Shown piece by piece: positions 18,963-27,336 of a stretch of 64,000 nt of DNA. Each line of letters starts with the position of its first letter. The first letter of the stretch is position 1. This DNA comes from Salipiger bermudensis. Lineage in GTDB: Bacteria > Pseudomonadota > Alphaproteobacteria > Rhodobacterales > Rhodobacteraceae. The stretch is from positions 496,001 to 560,000 of the forward strand of contig NZ_JAHVIA010000001.1 in assembly GCF_019801965.1 (NCBI RefSeq). The letters run 5' to 3'. The position numbers and the translations under genes were made by a program. The notes under the pieces are model-generated. The model was not told where the DNA came from. It did not search any database and saw only the letters and a list, made by a program, of their open reading frames with translations.

Positions 18963-18977
18963 TTTATCATGATAAAT
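18962..18977. promoter_or_regulatory. 16-bp perfect palindrome next to the FNR box
   Basis: ATTTATCATGATAAAT is self-complementary over 16 bases and abuts the FNR-type box. Its core TTTAT-CATG-ATAAA also fits 8 of 10 positions of the FNR/Crp-type TTGAT-N4-ATCAA pattern, so it may be a second site for an FNR/Crp-superfamily regulator or for a different dimeric regulator. Confidence 0.55.
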
Positions 18978-19266
18978 ATAAAGTTGACTGAGCGTAAACA
19001 CTCGAATCTCCTTTAAGTTGTAACCGAAAACCGCGCCAAGCGCGCTAATTTGCTGACCGCGAACGGGAAAAGACGTTATCTCGCCGACACGTCGGGGCCT
19101 TGGAGGTCGCAAAATTTGATCGAGGCCATAGCCAGCGCGTTGAAACTGTCGGTAGATTCGCAACACCCACCCGCTCTGAACCGCGCCGCCCAGACGCCGC
19201 GCTCCGGGGCCGCCGGGGCGCAGTCCGCAGCGATGCGGAGGGCCATGCAAGACGGAGACCGACAGT

Positions 19267-20742
19267 TTGACCGACCCACAGATGCCCGCCACGGAACGCC
19301 CTGAACCCCGCGCGCCGACGATGCTCTGGGCGCTGGTCCCGATCGTTGCACTGGTCGCCATGCTTGCGGCCGCCTACGGGCTCTACGGCGACGAGGCAGC
19401 GCTCGGCGCGAACCAGATTGCGCTGATGCTGGCGGCGGTCATTGCCGCGATGGTCGGGCTGCGCTGCGGCCACAGCTTCGACGAGATGCGCGAGGCTGCC
19501 ATCGCCAGCGTCAACACCGGGCTGACGGCGCTGTTCATCCTGCTGGCAGTGGGAGCGTTGATCGGCACCTGGGCGATGAGCGGCACGCTGGTGGCGATGG
19601 TCTACTGGGGGCTGCAGATCCTGTCGCCGGACTATTTCTACTTCACCGTGGTGCTGATCTGCGCCGCCACGGCGCTGGTCATCGGCAGCTCCTGGACGGT
19701 GGCCGGCACCATCGGCATCGGCCTCATGGGGGTCGCCGCGCAGATGGGGCTGAACCCGGCGATCACCGCCGGGGCGATCATCTCGGGCGCCTATTTCGGC
19801 GACAAGTCCTCTCCGCTCTCGGATGCCACCAACCTCGCCACCGCCGCCGCCGGGGCCAAGCTCTACGACCACATCATAGAGACGCTCTGGACCTCGGTCC
19901 CCACCCTGCTGGTCTGCCTCGTGGTGTTCTGGCTTCTCGGGGCGCCGGGCGAGTTCGATGCCAGCGCCATCACCGAGGGGCTGGCGGCGAATTTCAACGT
20001 CGGCTTCATCCCCTTCGTGCCGCTGATCCTCGTGCTGGGCCTTGCCGTGGCGCGGGTGCCGCCCTTCCTGACGATCTTCGTCGGCGCGCTGGCGGGCGGC
20101 ATCGTCGCGGTGATCATCAGCCCGGACAGCGTCGCCGCCGCGGCCGACGACACTGGCCTCCCGCACGCGTTGCAGATGATCAAGGGCGTCTGGACGGCGC
20201 TGGCTTCGGGCTTCGTCTCCGACACCGGCTCACCCGGGCTCGACCAGCTGCTGAGCCGGGGCGGCATGGAAAGCATGCTGATCACCATCTGGCTGATTCT
20301 GAGCGCGCTGTCGTTCGGCGGCGTGGTCGACAAGATCGGCGCGCTCGACCGGGTGCTGGCGCCGGTGCTGAAGGCCGCCGACACCACCGGCAAGCTGATC
20401 GGCGCGCTGGTGGCGGCGGCGCTCGGGACCAACATCCTCGCCTCGGACCAGTACATCGCCATCGTGCTGCCCGGGAAGCTGTTCCAGCGCGCCTTCCGCA
20501 AGATGGGGCTGGCGCCGGTGGTGCTGTCGCGCGCGGTGGGCGACTCGGCCACCGTGACCAGCGCGCTGGTGCCGTGGAACAGCTGCGGCGCCTACATGGC
20601 GGCGACGCTGGGCGTGGCGACGGTCAATTACCTGCCCTTCGCCTTCTTCAACATCCTCAACCCGCTGGTGACGATCCTGTTCGGGGTCATGGGCTGGCGC
20701 ATGCTGCGCAGCGACACCCCGAAGGCCGCCGCGGCGGAATAG
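19267..20742 (+). CDS. nhaC: NhaC-family Na+/H+ antiporter
   Basis: 491 residues with about 12 hydrophobic helices. Family signatures include GAIISGAYFGDKSSPLSDAT around residue 175, the SDTGSPGLDQLLSRGGM region around residue 320, and the C-terminal SATVTSALVPWNSCGAYM motif. NhaC proteins exchange Na+ (in some cases organic acids) for protons across the inner membrane. The start is TTG 19267: GGAG at 19254-19257 is 9 bases away, whereas the next in-frame ATG (19282) would be 24 bases from it. It is divergent from the ADI operon. Confidence 0.9.
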   Translation: MTDPQMPATERPEPRAPTMLWALVPIVALVAMLAAAYGLYGDEAALGANQIALMLAAVIAAMVGLRCGHSFDEMREAAIASVNTGLTALFILLAVGALIGTWAMSGTLVAMVYWGLQILSPDYFYFTVVLICAATALVIGSSWTVAGTIGIGLMGVAAQMGLNPAITAGAIISGAYFGDKSSPLSDATNLATAAAGAKLYDHIIETLWTSVPTLLVCLVVFWLLGAPGEFDASAITEGLAANFNVGFIPFVPLILVLGLAVARVPPFLTIFVGALAGGIVAVIISPDSVAAAADDTGLPHALQMIKGVWTALASGFVSDTGSPGLDQLLSRGGMESMLITIWLILSALSFGGVVDKIGALDRVLAPVLKAADTTGKLIGALVAAALGTNILASDQYIAIVLPGKLFQRAFRKMGLAPVVLSRAVGDSATVTSALVPWNSCGAYMAATLGVATVNYLPFAFFNILNPLVTILFGVMGWRMLRSDTPKAAAAE

Positions 20743-20846
20743 GCGCCCGCGGCGCGGCAGGGCAACGCCCCTGCCCGCCCGCTCACAGCGGCTCCGCCAA
20801 CGCCCGAGAGCGGCCTAAGTCATTATTTTCACATCCGGAAAATAAG

Positions 20847-20875
20847 AAAGCCCGCTGCGCTATGCAGCGGGCTTT
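20847..20875. terminator. Bidirectional terminator between nhaC and tRNA-Arg
   Basis: 12-bp perfect stem (20847-20858 with 20864-20875) with a 5-base loop and A-rich/T-rich flanks on both sides, lying between the convergent nhaC and tRNA-Arg genes. On the minus strand the tail reads CTTATTTTCC. Confidence 0.82.
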
Positions 20876-20883
20876 CCGGAAAC

Positions 20884-20960
20884 TGGCGGACCGAGGAGGA
20901 TTCGAACCCCCGACCCCTTGATTCGTAGTCAAGTACTCTATCCAGCTGAGCTATCGGTCC
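20884..20960 (-). tRNA. tRNA-Arg(ACG)
   Basis: 77-nt cloverleaf on the minus strand including an encoded CCA. Acceptor GGACCGA pairs with TCGGTCC; the D arm is AGCTCAGCTGGATAGAGT; the anticodon stem CTTGA/TCAAG encloses loop CTACGAA with anticodon ACG (wobble A expected to become inosine); the T arm contains GGTTCGAATCC. Reads CGU/CGC/CGA arginine codons. Confidence 0.97.
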
Positions 20961-21032
20961 GTGGAGGCGGGGTTTAGACTTACCCGCGAAGATGCGCAAG
21001 GGGGGGAAATGCGTTTTTCTGAGAAATTTCCT

Positions 21033-22415
21033 TCAGCCCATTTCTCCCATCGGCAGACGGATCTCGAAACAGGTTCCGGTCTCGTCCGAGCGCGCCAGCC
21101 GCAGCTGGCCGCCGTGATTGCGCACCAGCTCGGCGACGATGGCGAGGCCCAGCCCCGCCCCGCCCTTGCGCACGCCGCCCTGAAACGGCTGGAAAAGGTG
21201 CTCGCGCGCCTTCGGCGGCAGGCCGGGGCCGGTATCGGTCACCTCGATCACCCATTCGGTATCGCCCGCCCAGGCCGCGACGTTGATCTCGCCCGGCTGG
21301 CCGGTGCCGGTGATCGCCTGCCGCGCGTTGCGCACGAGGTTGCCGATGATGCGGTAAACCTGCTCCGGGTCGCCGCGCATCTTCAACGTGGCGGGGATAT
21401 CCTCCGACAGCGAAACGTCGTGCTCGTCGATCGCCAGCCGCTCGGCCTCGAGCACCTCGTTGACCAGCTCGGCGAGGTTGAACTGCGTCAGCACCGGCGC
21501 CGGCTCCTCGGCGCGGCCGAAGGCCAGCGTGTTCTCGCAGAGCGAGACCGCGCGGGTGATCGAGCCCACCAGCTTCGGCGCCATGCGCTTAACCGACGGG
21601 TCCTCCGACATCTCGATGCGGTCGGTGAAGAGCTGCGCCGAGGTCAGGATGTTGCGCAGGTCATGGCTGACCCGCGCCACCGCGCCGCCAAGCTGCGCCA
21701 GGCGCTCCTTCTGCCGCAGCGAGGCGGCGAGTTGGGTCTGCAGCGATTGCAGCGCCTCCTCGGCCTCGCGCAGCTCCTTGACGCTGGCCGAGGGCTTGAT
21801 GATCCGGCGCGCATCTTCCGGCGCCTCGGCGAAGCGGATCATGTGACCGACGACGCCCTTGATCGGGCGCACCAGCAGCCGCCGCACCGCGAGGAACAGC
21901 AGCAGCGCGGTGATCACCGAGATCACCGCCGAGAGCATCAGGATGCGCAGGCCGTAATCGAGCATCGCGCTGCGCAGCGGCCCGGCCTCCATGGTGATCT
22001 CGATGAGCTGGCCCGCCTGCCGCGACGGGTAGCCCAGAACCCGGATCACCTCGGGCTCGGGGCTCAGGAGCCGCGCGATGGCATCGTGCATCAGCACGAC
22101 CGGCCCTGCTTCGCGCAGGTCGAAGCTCTCGGCCACCGGCCCCGGGACCTCCGAGGACAGCATCAGTTCGCGCGTGGCATTGCGCTGCAGGGCGACGTTG
22201 TAGACCCCGGCATTGGCCAGCAGCTCGCGCTCGAGATCGGGGTCGAGCATGTCATCGGCCAGCAGCGCCAGCGAGGCGATCTGCGCCCGCTCGAGACGGT
22301 CGGTGAGATAGTCGGCGCGGAAGCGGGCGACGGAGGGCACGAAGATCAACACCTCGGCCAGCATCACGAACACCGTCGTGAGAATCAGGAAGCGGCCGGA
22401 AAGAGAGTTGAGCAT
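21033..22415 (-). CDS. Membrane sensor histidine kinase (orphan)
   Basis: 460 residues. TM1 at about residues 5-27 and TM2 at about residues 150-172 enclose a ~120-residue periplasmic sensor region with no domain I recognise, followed by a HAMP-like linker. The HisKA-type H box is VSHDLRNILTS, and the ATPase domain shows NLVRNARQAI (N box), VTDTGPGLPP (G1) and GGAGLGLAIVAELVRNHGG (G2). It should autophosphorylate on the H-box His. No response regulator is adjacent, so its partner is unknown. The gene is followed on the same strand by no further gene until tRNA-Arg and lies 20 bp downstream of the oxidoreductase gene. Confidence 0.92.
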   Translation of the reverse strand: MLNSLSGRFLILTTVFVMLAEVLIFVPSVARFRADYLTDRLERAQIASLALLADDMLDPDLERELLANAGVYNVALQRNATRELMLSSEVPGPVAESFDLREAGPVVLMHDAIARLLSPEPEVIRVLGYPSRQAGQLIEITMEAGPLRSAMLDYGLRILMLSAVISVITALLLFLAVRRLLVRPIKGVVGHMIRFAEAPEDARRIIKPSASVKELREAEEALQSLQTQLAASLRQKERLAQLGGAVARVSHDLRNILTSAQLFTDRIEMSEDPSVKRMAPKLVGSITRAVSLCENTLAFGRAEEPAPVLTQFNLAELVNEVLEAERLAIDEHDVSLSEDIPATLKMRGDPEQVYRIIGNLVRNARQAITGTGQPGEINVAAWAGDTEWVIEVTDTGPGLPPKAREHLFQPFQGGVRKGGAGLGLAIVAELVRNHGGQLRLARSDETGTCFEIRLPMGEMG

Positions 22416-22435
22416 CTAGAGTACTGCTTGTCCCG

Positions 22436-23842
22436 TCAGGGCAGCCAGCGCTGCACCAGTCTTACAATTCTTTTCACTGTTTCGTTTTCAAACAGACGGG
22501 GAGAGAAATAGGTTCCCGCGACGCGTTTGTTAAGCTCTGCGATGGTGGGATAGGGCACAACCATGCCTGCAATGGCGCTCATCTTGAGCTTCGAGCCGAT
22601 CGCGAGCGACCAGAGCCCGATCAGTTCGCCCGCCTGCGCACCGGCAATCGAGGCGCCCACCGGCCGCCCCTTCACCACCATCACCTTGAGCAGCCCGGTG
22701 GTCTGGCGCTGCGCGATGGCGCGGTCGTTGTGCTGGTAGGGCAGCCGCACGACCTCGAGCCTGTCGCCATATGCGACCCGCGCCTCGGCCTCGGTGAGCC
22801 CGACCTGCGCCAGCTCGGGCGCGGTGTAGGTGGCGCGCGGCAGGATCTCGGGCCTGACCTTGATCGGCAGGCCGAAAAGCGCGTTCCGCACGATCAGCCC
22901 GCCGTGATAGCCCGCCACATGGGTGAACTGCAGCCCGCCCGCCGCGTCGCCGATGGCATAGACGCGCCGGTTGGTCGTGCGCAGCCCCTCGTCGATCTTG
23001 ATGCCCGCCTTGGTGGTCTCGATCCCCGCCTTGTCGAGGCCGAGCCCGGCGAGATTGGCCTTGCGCCCCACCGCCACCAGAAGGTGCGAGCCGTGGATCT
23101 CACCTGCCGAGGTCTCGACCGCGATGGCGCCGGCGCTGCCGCGCACCCGCTGCGCTTGCGTCTCCTCAAGAATCTCGATGCCCTCGGCGCGCAGCTCCTC
23201 GAGCACGATGGCGGCCATCTCCGGGTCTTCACGGCCAAGCGCGGTCTGCGCCTCGATCACCGTCACCCGGCTGCCGAGCCGGCGATGCGCCTGCGCCATC
23301 TCGAGCCCGATGGGCCCGCCGCCGATGATCACGAGGTGCTCGGGCTGCTCGCGCAGCTGCCAGAGCGTCTCATTGGTGAGGTAGGGCACGTCAGAGAGCC
23401 CGGGAATCGGCGGCACGAAGGGAGAGGAGCCGGTCGCGATGACGATGCGCCGGGCCGAGATGACATGGGCGCCCGCCTGCACCTCTGTGGGCGAGATGAA
23501 GCGGCCATGCTCGCGGATGACCGTGACGCCGAAGCCCTCGAATCGCTCCTGGCTGTCCATCGGCTCGATCCGGGCGATGGTCTCGGCCACGTGGGTCTGT
23601 GCGGCGGCGTAATCCACCTGCGGCGTCACGCTGGCCACACCGAAGGGCGCGGCATGGGCCATCGAGGAGGCCCGCGCGGCGCTGGCAATCAGCGCCTTCG
23701 AGGGCACGCAGCCATAATTGAGGCAGTCTCCTCCCATCTCGCCGCGCTCGAGCAGCACCACCGAGGCGCCCATCTGCGCCGCGCCCGCGGCCACCGAAAG
23801 CCCGCCAGAGCCCGCGCCGATCACCAGAAGATCCGTCTTCAT
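22436..23842 (-). CDS. FAD-dependent pyridine nucleotide-disulfide oxidoreductase
   Basis: 468 residues from ATG 23842 (GTG 23845 directly before it is also possible). The N-terminal dinucleotide motif is GAGSGGLSVAAGAAQMG, the redox-active pair is in GGDCLNYGCVPSKAL, a second NAD(P) motif is IIGGGPIGLEMAQAHRRLG near residue 170, FAD contact is VYAIGDAAGG near residue 290, and the dimerisation domain is C-terminal. This is the lipoamide dehydrogenase/mercuric reductase superfamily. It lacks an N-terminal heavy-metal domain and the C-terminal vicinal cysteines of MerA, so mercury reduction is not supported. It is adjacent to a TVP38-type protein, a pairing seen in many bacteria. Substrate unknown. 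Confidence 0.9.
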   Translation of the reverse strand: MKTDLLVIGAGSGGLSVAAGAAQMGASVVLLERGEMGGDCLNYGCVPSKALIASAARASSMAHAAPFGVASVTPQVDYAAAQTHVAETIARIEPMDSQERFEGFGVTVIREHGRFISPTEVQAGAHVISARRIVIATGSSPFVPPIPGLSDVPYLTNETLWQLREQPEHLVIIGGGPIGLEMAQAHRRLGSRVTVIEAQTALGREDPEMAAIVLEELRAEGIEILEETQAQRVRGSAGAIAVETSAGEIHGSHLLVAVGRKANLAGLGLDKAGIETTKAGIKIDEGLRTTNRRVYAIGDAAGGLQFTHVAGYHGGLIVRNALFGLPIKVRPEILPRATYTAPELAQVGLTEAEARVAYGDRLEVVRLPYQHNDRAIAQRQTTGLLKVMVVKGRPVGASIAGAQAGELIGLWSLAIGSKLKMSAIAGMVVPYPTIAELNKRVAGTYFSPRLFENETVKRIVRLVQRWLP

Positions 23843-23854
23843 CACTCTATTCCC

Positions 23855-24610
23855 TCAAAGCTCAGGCTTGCCGCGCGCGGCCTTGATCAGCATCGGCAGC
23901 GCCGCCAGGGCCGCAAGGCCCAAAAGCGGCAGGAGGATCTGCGGCGCCCAGAGCAGGCTCAGATCCGGCGCCTCGCCGCGGTCGAAGACCTCGCCCACGC
24001 CGACACCGATCGAGGTGAAGACCAACGCGCCGGGGATGATTCCCAGGGCGGTGGTCAGCACGAAGTTGCGGAACTGCACGCCCACCAGCGCCGGCAGAAG
24101 GTTGGCGACGAAGAACGGCACCACCGGCACCAGCCGCAGGAGGAACATCACGCTGATCTCGTTTTCGCGCAGCCGCTCGCGCAGCCGCGAGAGCTTGCCG
24201 TCGGAGGCGTCCATCTTCTCGGCCAGCGCCGCACCGAGCCCGGCGCGGGCGGCGAGGAAGATCAGCACCGCGCCAACGGTGGCGGCCAGCACGTTGAACA
24301 CCGTGCCGGCGGCGAGCCCGAAGAGGAACCCGCCGGTGACCGAGGCCACCGCCGCGCCGGGCAGCGAGAAGGCGACGATGGCGATGTAGGCGAGCAGGAA
24401 TCCCCCCGCGATCAGCAGGTAATGCTGGTCTCGCAGGGCCAGCAGCGCCTCGCGATTGTCGCTCAGCGTGTCGAAGCTGAGGTAGTCGCGCAGCGTGAAG
24501 AAGCCGGTGACGGCGACGATCAGGATAATCGCCAGCGGCAGGTGGCGGGTCAGGCTGCGCTTCGGCGTCTCGGCCATGTCAGCCTCTCGGGTCTGGTGCG
24601 TGTCGGTCAT
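23855..24610 (-). CDS. TVP38/TMEM64 (DedA-superfamily) membrane protein
   Basis: 251 residues from ATG 24610; a TTG at 24619 and an ATG near 24577 are alternatives. About six hydrophobic segments are visible, with the family core GAAVASVTGGFLFGLAAGTVFNVLAATVGA (residues ~85-115, only partly quoted by family custom) and FLLRLVPVVPFFVANL. The SNARE-associated/VTT domain is found in proteins implicated in lipid scrambling or polyprenyl-carrier recycling. It precedes the FAD oxidoreductase in transcription, with 12 bp between the coding regions. Confidence 0.9.
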   Translation of the reverse strand: MTDTHQTREADMAETPKRSLTRHLPLAIILIVAVTGFFTLRDYLSFDTLSDNREALLALRDQHYLLIAGGFLLAYIAIVAFSLPGAAVASVTGGFLFGLAAGTVFNVLAATVGAVLIFLAARAGLGAALAEKMDASDGKLSRLRERLRENEISVMFLLRLVPVVPFFVANLLPALVGVQFRNFVLTTALGIIPGALVFTSIGVGVGEVFDRGEAPDLSLLWAPQILLPLLGLAALAALPMLIKAARGKPEL

Positions 24611-24692
24611 GGCCTTCAAGATGCGTCAGGCGGTCGCATCGCAACAGCCCTCTCACGCCGCCTTGATCGCGGGTGACGGGAAAGCCGGGGTT

Positions 24693-24721
24693 TTGACCTC
24701 CCCGCGCCCAAACTGTAACAT
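24693..24721 (+). promoter_or_regulatory. Distal putative sigma70 promoter of rpmH
   Basis: TTGACC (24693-24698), a 17-base spacer, and TAACAT (24716-24721). It lies ~150 bases before rpmH and is weaker than the proximal promoter. Confidence 0.5.
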
Positions 24722-24779
24722 ATGGAGAGGCACCCGCCCTGCCCCGCGCCCGAATGTTGCAGACCGGCACGATAGAGGT

Positions 24780-24808
24780 TTGACATGCGGCCCTCACCTC
24801 CCTATAGG
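24780..24808 (+). promoter_or_regulatory. Proximal sigma70 promoter of rpmH
   Basis: Perfect -35 TTGACA (24780-24785), exactly 17 bases, then TATAGG (24803-24808). The predicted transcription start near 24815 gives a ~60-base leader to the rpmH ATG at 24875. Strong promoters before rpmH are usual because ribosomal protein L34 is needed in high amounts. Confidence 0.7.
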
Positions 24809-24874
24809 ACGGGCTTCGAATGACATGGCCCGGCGAATCCGTCCCGGGCTGCCCGAGAAACGGAGTAGAGCGCG

Positions 24875-25009
24875 ATGAAACGCACCTTTCAGCCGTCGAA
24901 CCTGGTTCGCAAGCGCCGTCACGGCTTCCGCGCCCGCATGGCAACCAAGGCGGGCCGCAAGGTCCTGAATGCGCGCCGCGCCCGCGGTCGCAAGCAGCTC
25001 AGCGCCTGA
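24875..25009 (+). CDS. rpmH: 50S ribosomal protein L34
   Basis: 44 residues, the standard L34 length, starting [20 protein letters not shown] and ending GRKQLSA. It is strongly basic and part of the large ribosomal subunit near the exit tunnel. CGGAG at 24861-24865 is the ribosome site. It is followed by rnpA and yidD, the conserved bacterial rpmH-rnpA-yidD-yidC order, although here yidC is displaced by about 3.3 kb. Confidence 0.98.
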   Translation: MKRTFQPSNLVRKRRHGFRARMATKAGRKVLNARRARGRKQLSA

Positions 25010-25053
25010 GCCGCACGCTTCGCCTTGGCGAAGCGGGACGCATGGATCGACAG

Positions 25054-25087
25054 AAAAGCCGCTTCGGATGCGTCCGGAGCGGCTTTT
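25054..25087 (+). terminator. Terminator/attenuator between rpmH and rnpA
   Basis: 15-bp stem with one G-U pair (25054-25068 with 25073-25087), 4-base loop, and TTTT at the 3' side of the stem. A second small hairpin (25016-25035) lies directly after rpmH. Together they would let rpmH be made in excess over rnpA, with some read-through. Confidence 0.75.
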
Positions 25088-25151
25088 CGTCGTGATCTGT
25101 CGGCAGTGATCCTATGGCAATGCCTGCAACGCGTGACCTGAAAGCCCTGGA

Positions 25152-25514
25152 ATGAGCGAAGACACCCCTGCCAAGATCGAGACCCTGTGCAAGCGGCCCG
25201 AGTTCCTCGCCGCCGCGCGCGCCCGGCGCCAGCCAGCCAACGCGATGCTGGTGCAGGCGCGCGAGCGTGGCGACGGCTCCGACACGGTGCGCGTGGGCTT
25301 CACCTGTTCCAAGAAGGTCGGCAATGCCGTGGCCCGCAACCGCGCCAAGCGCCGGATGCGCGAGGTCGCGCGGCTGACGCTGCCCGCGAAGGGCGTTCCG
25401 GGCTGGGATTACGTGCTGATCGGTCGCCGCGATGCCACCGCCGAGCGCCCGTTCGAACTGCTGATCAAGGATCTGGAATACGCCCTGCGCAAGATTCACG
25501 GCCCGTCGAAGTGA
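25152..25514 (+). CDS. rnpA: Ribonuclease P protein component
   Basis: 120 residues, the usual RnpA size. The RNR signature [19 protein letters not shown] (residues ~57-75) is intact, preceded by [10 protein letters not shown]. The protein binds the catalytic RNase P RNA and helps process pre-tRNA 5' ends. Its stop overlaps the GTG start of yidD. Confidence 0.97.
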   Translation: MSEDTPAKIETLCKRPEFLAAARARRQPANAMLVQARERGDGSDTVRVGFTCSKKVGNAVARNRAKRRMREVARLTLPAKGVPGWDYVLIGRRDATAERPFELLIKDLEYALRKIHGPSK

Positions 25515-25747
25515 GCCCGCTGGCCCATATCGTGGCCCTACCCGTGCGGTTCTACCGTCTGGTCTTCTCGCCCTGGGTCGGCCACGGCTGCCGCTTTCAG
25601 CCGACCTGCTCGGCCTACGCGATGGAGGCGCTGGAAAAGCACGGTGCGTTCAAGGGCAGCTTGCTTGCCGCGCGCCGCATCCTGCGCTGCCACCCGTGGG
25701 GCGGCTCGGGAATCGACAACGTTCCCGAACCGCGAAAGCGCGACTAG
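25511..25747 (+). CDS. yidD: Membrane protein insertion efficiency factor YidD
   Basis: 78 residues from GTG 25511, overlapping the rnpA stop by 4 bases. It carries the YidD core: [28 protein letters not shown] (residues ~12-40) with the conserved cysteines, and later [18 protein letters not shown]. The family is a small amphipathic membrane-associated protein assisting YidC-dependent insertion. The longer open frame starting upstream is only a read-through of the rnpA region. Confidence 0.95.
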   Translation: MSPLAHIVALPVRFYRLVFSPWVGHGCRFQPTCSAYAMEALEKHGAFKGSLLAARRILRCHPWGGSGIDNVPEPRKRD

Positions 25748-25751
25748 CGCG

Positions 25752-26288
25752 TCAGGACGCCGCCTCGACGATGCCGCAGGCAATGCGCGCCCCGGCCCCC
25801 GCCTCGTCGCCGTAGCTGTCGGGGCCTTCATGGATGATGAAGGCCGAGCCGTCCGAATCGAGGATCGGGGCCTCGCCGCCCTGAAGCGTCAGCGCGGTGC
25901 TTGCCATGTCGGCCGCGACATGGCCGTCGGCCGTCGCGTAGACGTTGGGCAGGTCGCCCGCATGCGGCGCTTCCCCCGAGAGCAGGCCATGCGCCTTGCC
26001 CTCCGGCGCGTAGTGACCGCCGGCGGAGGTAAAGTCCGCCGCCGAGCAATCGCCGGTCTCGTGCAGGTGGAAGCCGTGCCAGCCTTCCGGGATCCCATCC
26101 GCCTCGACGCGGATCAGGACGCCCTCGGCGGTCTCGTAGAGCTCGGCCATGCCGACGGTCGCGCCGTTGGTGTCCTTGAGCATGGCCAGCGCTCCGGGCG
26201 ACTCGCCGCCCATCGCGTCCTGGGCCTGGGCGCCAGCGGCGAGGCCGGTGGCGGTGACTGCTGCGAGCAGCAGGGTTGCGGTTTTCAT
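25752..26288 (-). CDS. sodC: Periplasmic Cu,Zn superoxide dismutase
   Basis: 178 residues. The N-terminal signal peptide ([20 protein letters not shown], cut near AQA-Q) predicts export. Metal-binding segments are [11 protein letters not shown] (copper ligands and disulfide Cys), [12 protein letters not shown] and HAGDLPN (zinc ligands), FIIHEGPD (copper ligand), and the active-site-channel Arg region GAGARIACG. It converts superoxide to peroxide and oxygen. Convergent with yidD with only 4 bp between the stops, and divergent from ttcA. Confidence 0.96.
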   Translation of the reverse strand: MKTATLLLAAVTATGLAAGAQAQDAMGGESPGALAMLKDTNGATVGMAELYETAEGVLIRVEADGIPEGWHGFHLHETGDCSAADFTSAGGHYAPEGKAHGLLSGEAPHAGDLPNVYATADGHVAADMASTALTLQGGEAPILDSDGSAFIIHEGPDSYGDEAGAGARIACGIVEAAS

Positions 26289-26388
26289 GGGATCCTCCTT
26301 CGCTCATGTCCCGCACAACGCCGCCCGGGCCCGCCGCGTTCCAGCAGCGCTCTTGCCTGAGACGCATTCCCCGCGTATCTGCCAGCCC

Positions 26389-27273
26389 ATGTTCGATGAT
26401 GCCGACGATATCCACCCGCTGTTCTATGGCGCTCCCAAGAGCACCGAGTTCAAGAAGCTGCGCAAGCGCATCGTGCAGCACGCGCGCGAGGCGGTGGAGC
26501 AATATGGCATGGTCGAGCGCCGCGAGGATGGCAGCGTGCCGAAATGGCTGGTCTGCCTGTCCGGCGGCAAGGACAGCTACACCCTGCTCGCGGTGCTGCA
26601 CGAGCTGAAATGGCGCGGGCTGCTGCCGGTCGAGCTTCTGGCCTGCAACCTCGACCAGGGCCAGCCGGGCTTCCCGGCGACGGTGCTGCCGAAATTCCTC
26701 GAGGACATGCAGGTGCCGCACCGGATCGAATACCAGGACACCTACTCGATCGTCGTCGACAAGGTGCCCCAGGGCCGGACCTACTGCGCGCTCTGCTCGC
26801 GGCTGCGGCGCGGCAATCTCTACCGAATCGCCCGAGAGGAAGGCTGCTCGGCGGTGGTGCTGGGCCATCACCGCGATGACATCCTCGAAACCTTCTTCAT
26901 GAACCTGTTCCACGGCGGCCGCCTCGCGACCATGCCGCCGAAGCTGGTCAACGAGGAGGGCGATCTCTTCGTCTACCGCCCGCTGGCGCATGTGGCCGAG
27001 GTCGATTGCGAGAAGTTCGCCCGCGCGATGAACTACCCGATCATTCCCTGCGATCTCTGCGGCAGCCAGGACGGTCTGCAGCGCCAGCAGGTGAAACAGA
27101 TCCTCGACCAATGGGAAAAGAACAGCCCCGGCCGGCGCCAGGTGATGTTCCGTTCGCTGATGAACATCCGCCCCTCCCACATGCTCGACCCCAAGCTCTT
27201 CGATTTCACCGGGCTGATGCGCGATGTCGCTGCGAAAAGCGGCGAAGACGACGGTATCCCCGATTTGCGTTAA
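26389..27273 (+). CDS. ttcA: tRNA 2-thiocytidine(32) synthetase TtcA
   Basis: 294 residues from ATG 26389. The PP-loop ATP-binding motif is [12 protein letters not shown] near residue 56. The two Cys pairs for the 4Fe-4S cluster are [14 protein letters not shown] near residue 130 and [10 protein letters not shown] near residue 221. TtcA thiolates C32 of certain tRNAs, including tRNA-Arg. The open frame extends 80 codons upstream, but that part overlaps the sodC promoter region and is not TtcA-like. Confidence 0.96.
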   Translation: MFDDADDIHPLFYGAPKSTEFKKLRKRIVQHAREAVEQYGMVERREDGSVPKWLVCLSGGKDSYTLLAVLHELKWRGLLPVELLACNLDQGQPGFPATVLPKFLEDMQVPHRIEYQDTYSIVVDKVPQGRTYCALCSRLRRGNLYRIAREEGCSAVVLGHHRDDILETFFMNLFHGGRLATMPPKLVNEEGDLFVYRPLAHVAEVDCEKFARAMNYPIIPCDLCGSQDGLQRQQVKQILDQWEKNSPGRRQVMFRSLMNIRPSHMLDPKLFDFTGLMRDVAAKSGEDDGIPDLR

Positions 27274-27336
27274 GTCCGGAGTTACCTCCGTGCGCTAGTC
27301 CTGCCCCTGCCGACCACGGCAAGAAGGAGGCAGGCG

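Larger units (their letters stand above)
18865..19266. other. 402-bp divergent intergenic region between arcD-like gene and nhaC
   Basis: The AT-rich left half (18900-19025) stands out against the GC-rich genome and holds the FNR-type box, the 16-bp palindrome and the putative arc promoter described separately. The right half (19030-19266) is GC-rich; I see no reliable gene in it. A GGAG at 19254-19257 serves nhaC. Confidence 0.7.

Noticed and set aside
22436-23842. Mercuric reductase annotation
   Set aside because: No N-terminal metal-binding domain, no C-terminal vicinal cysteines, and no mer genes nearby; only the superfamily is supported.
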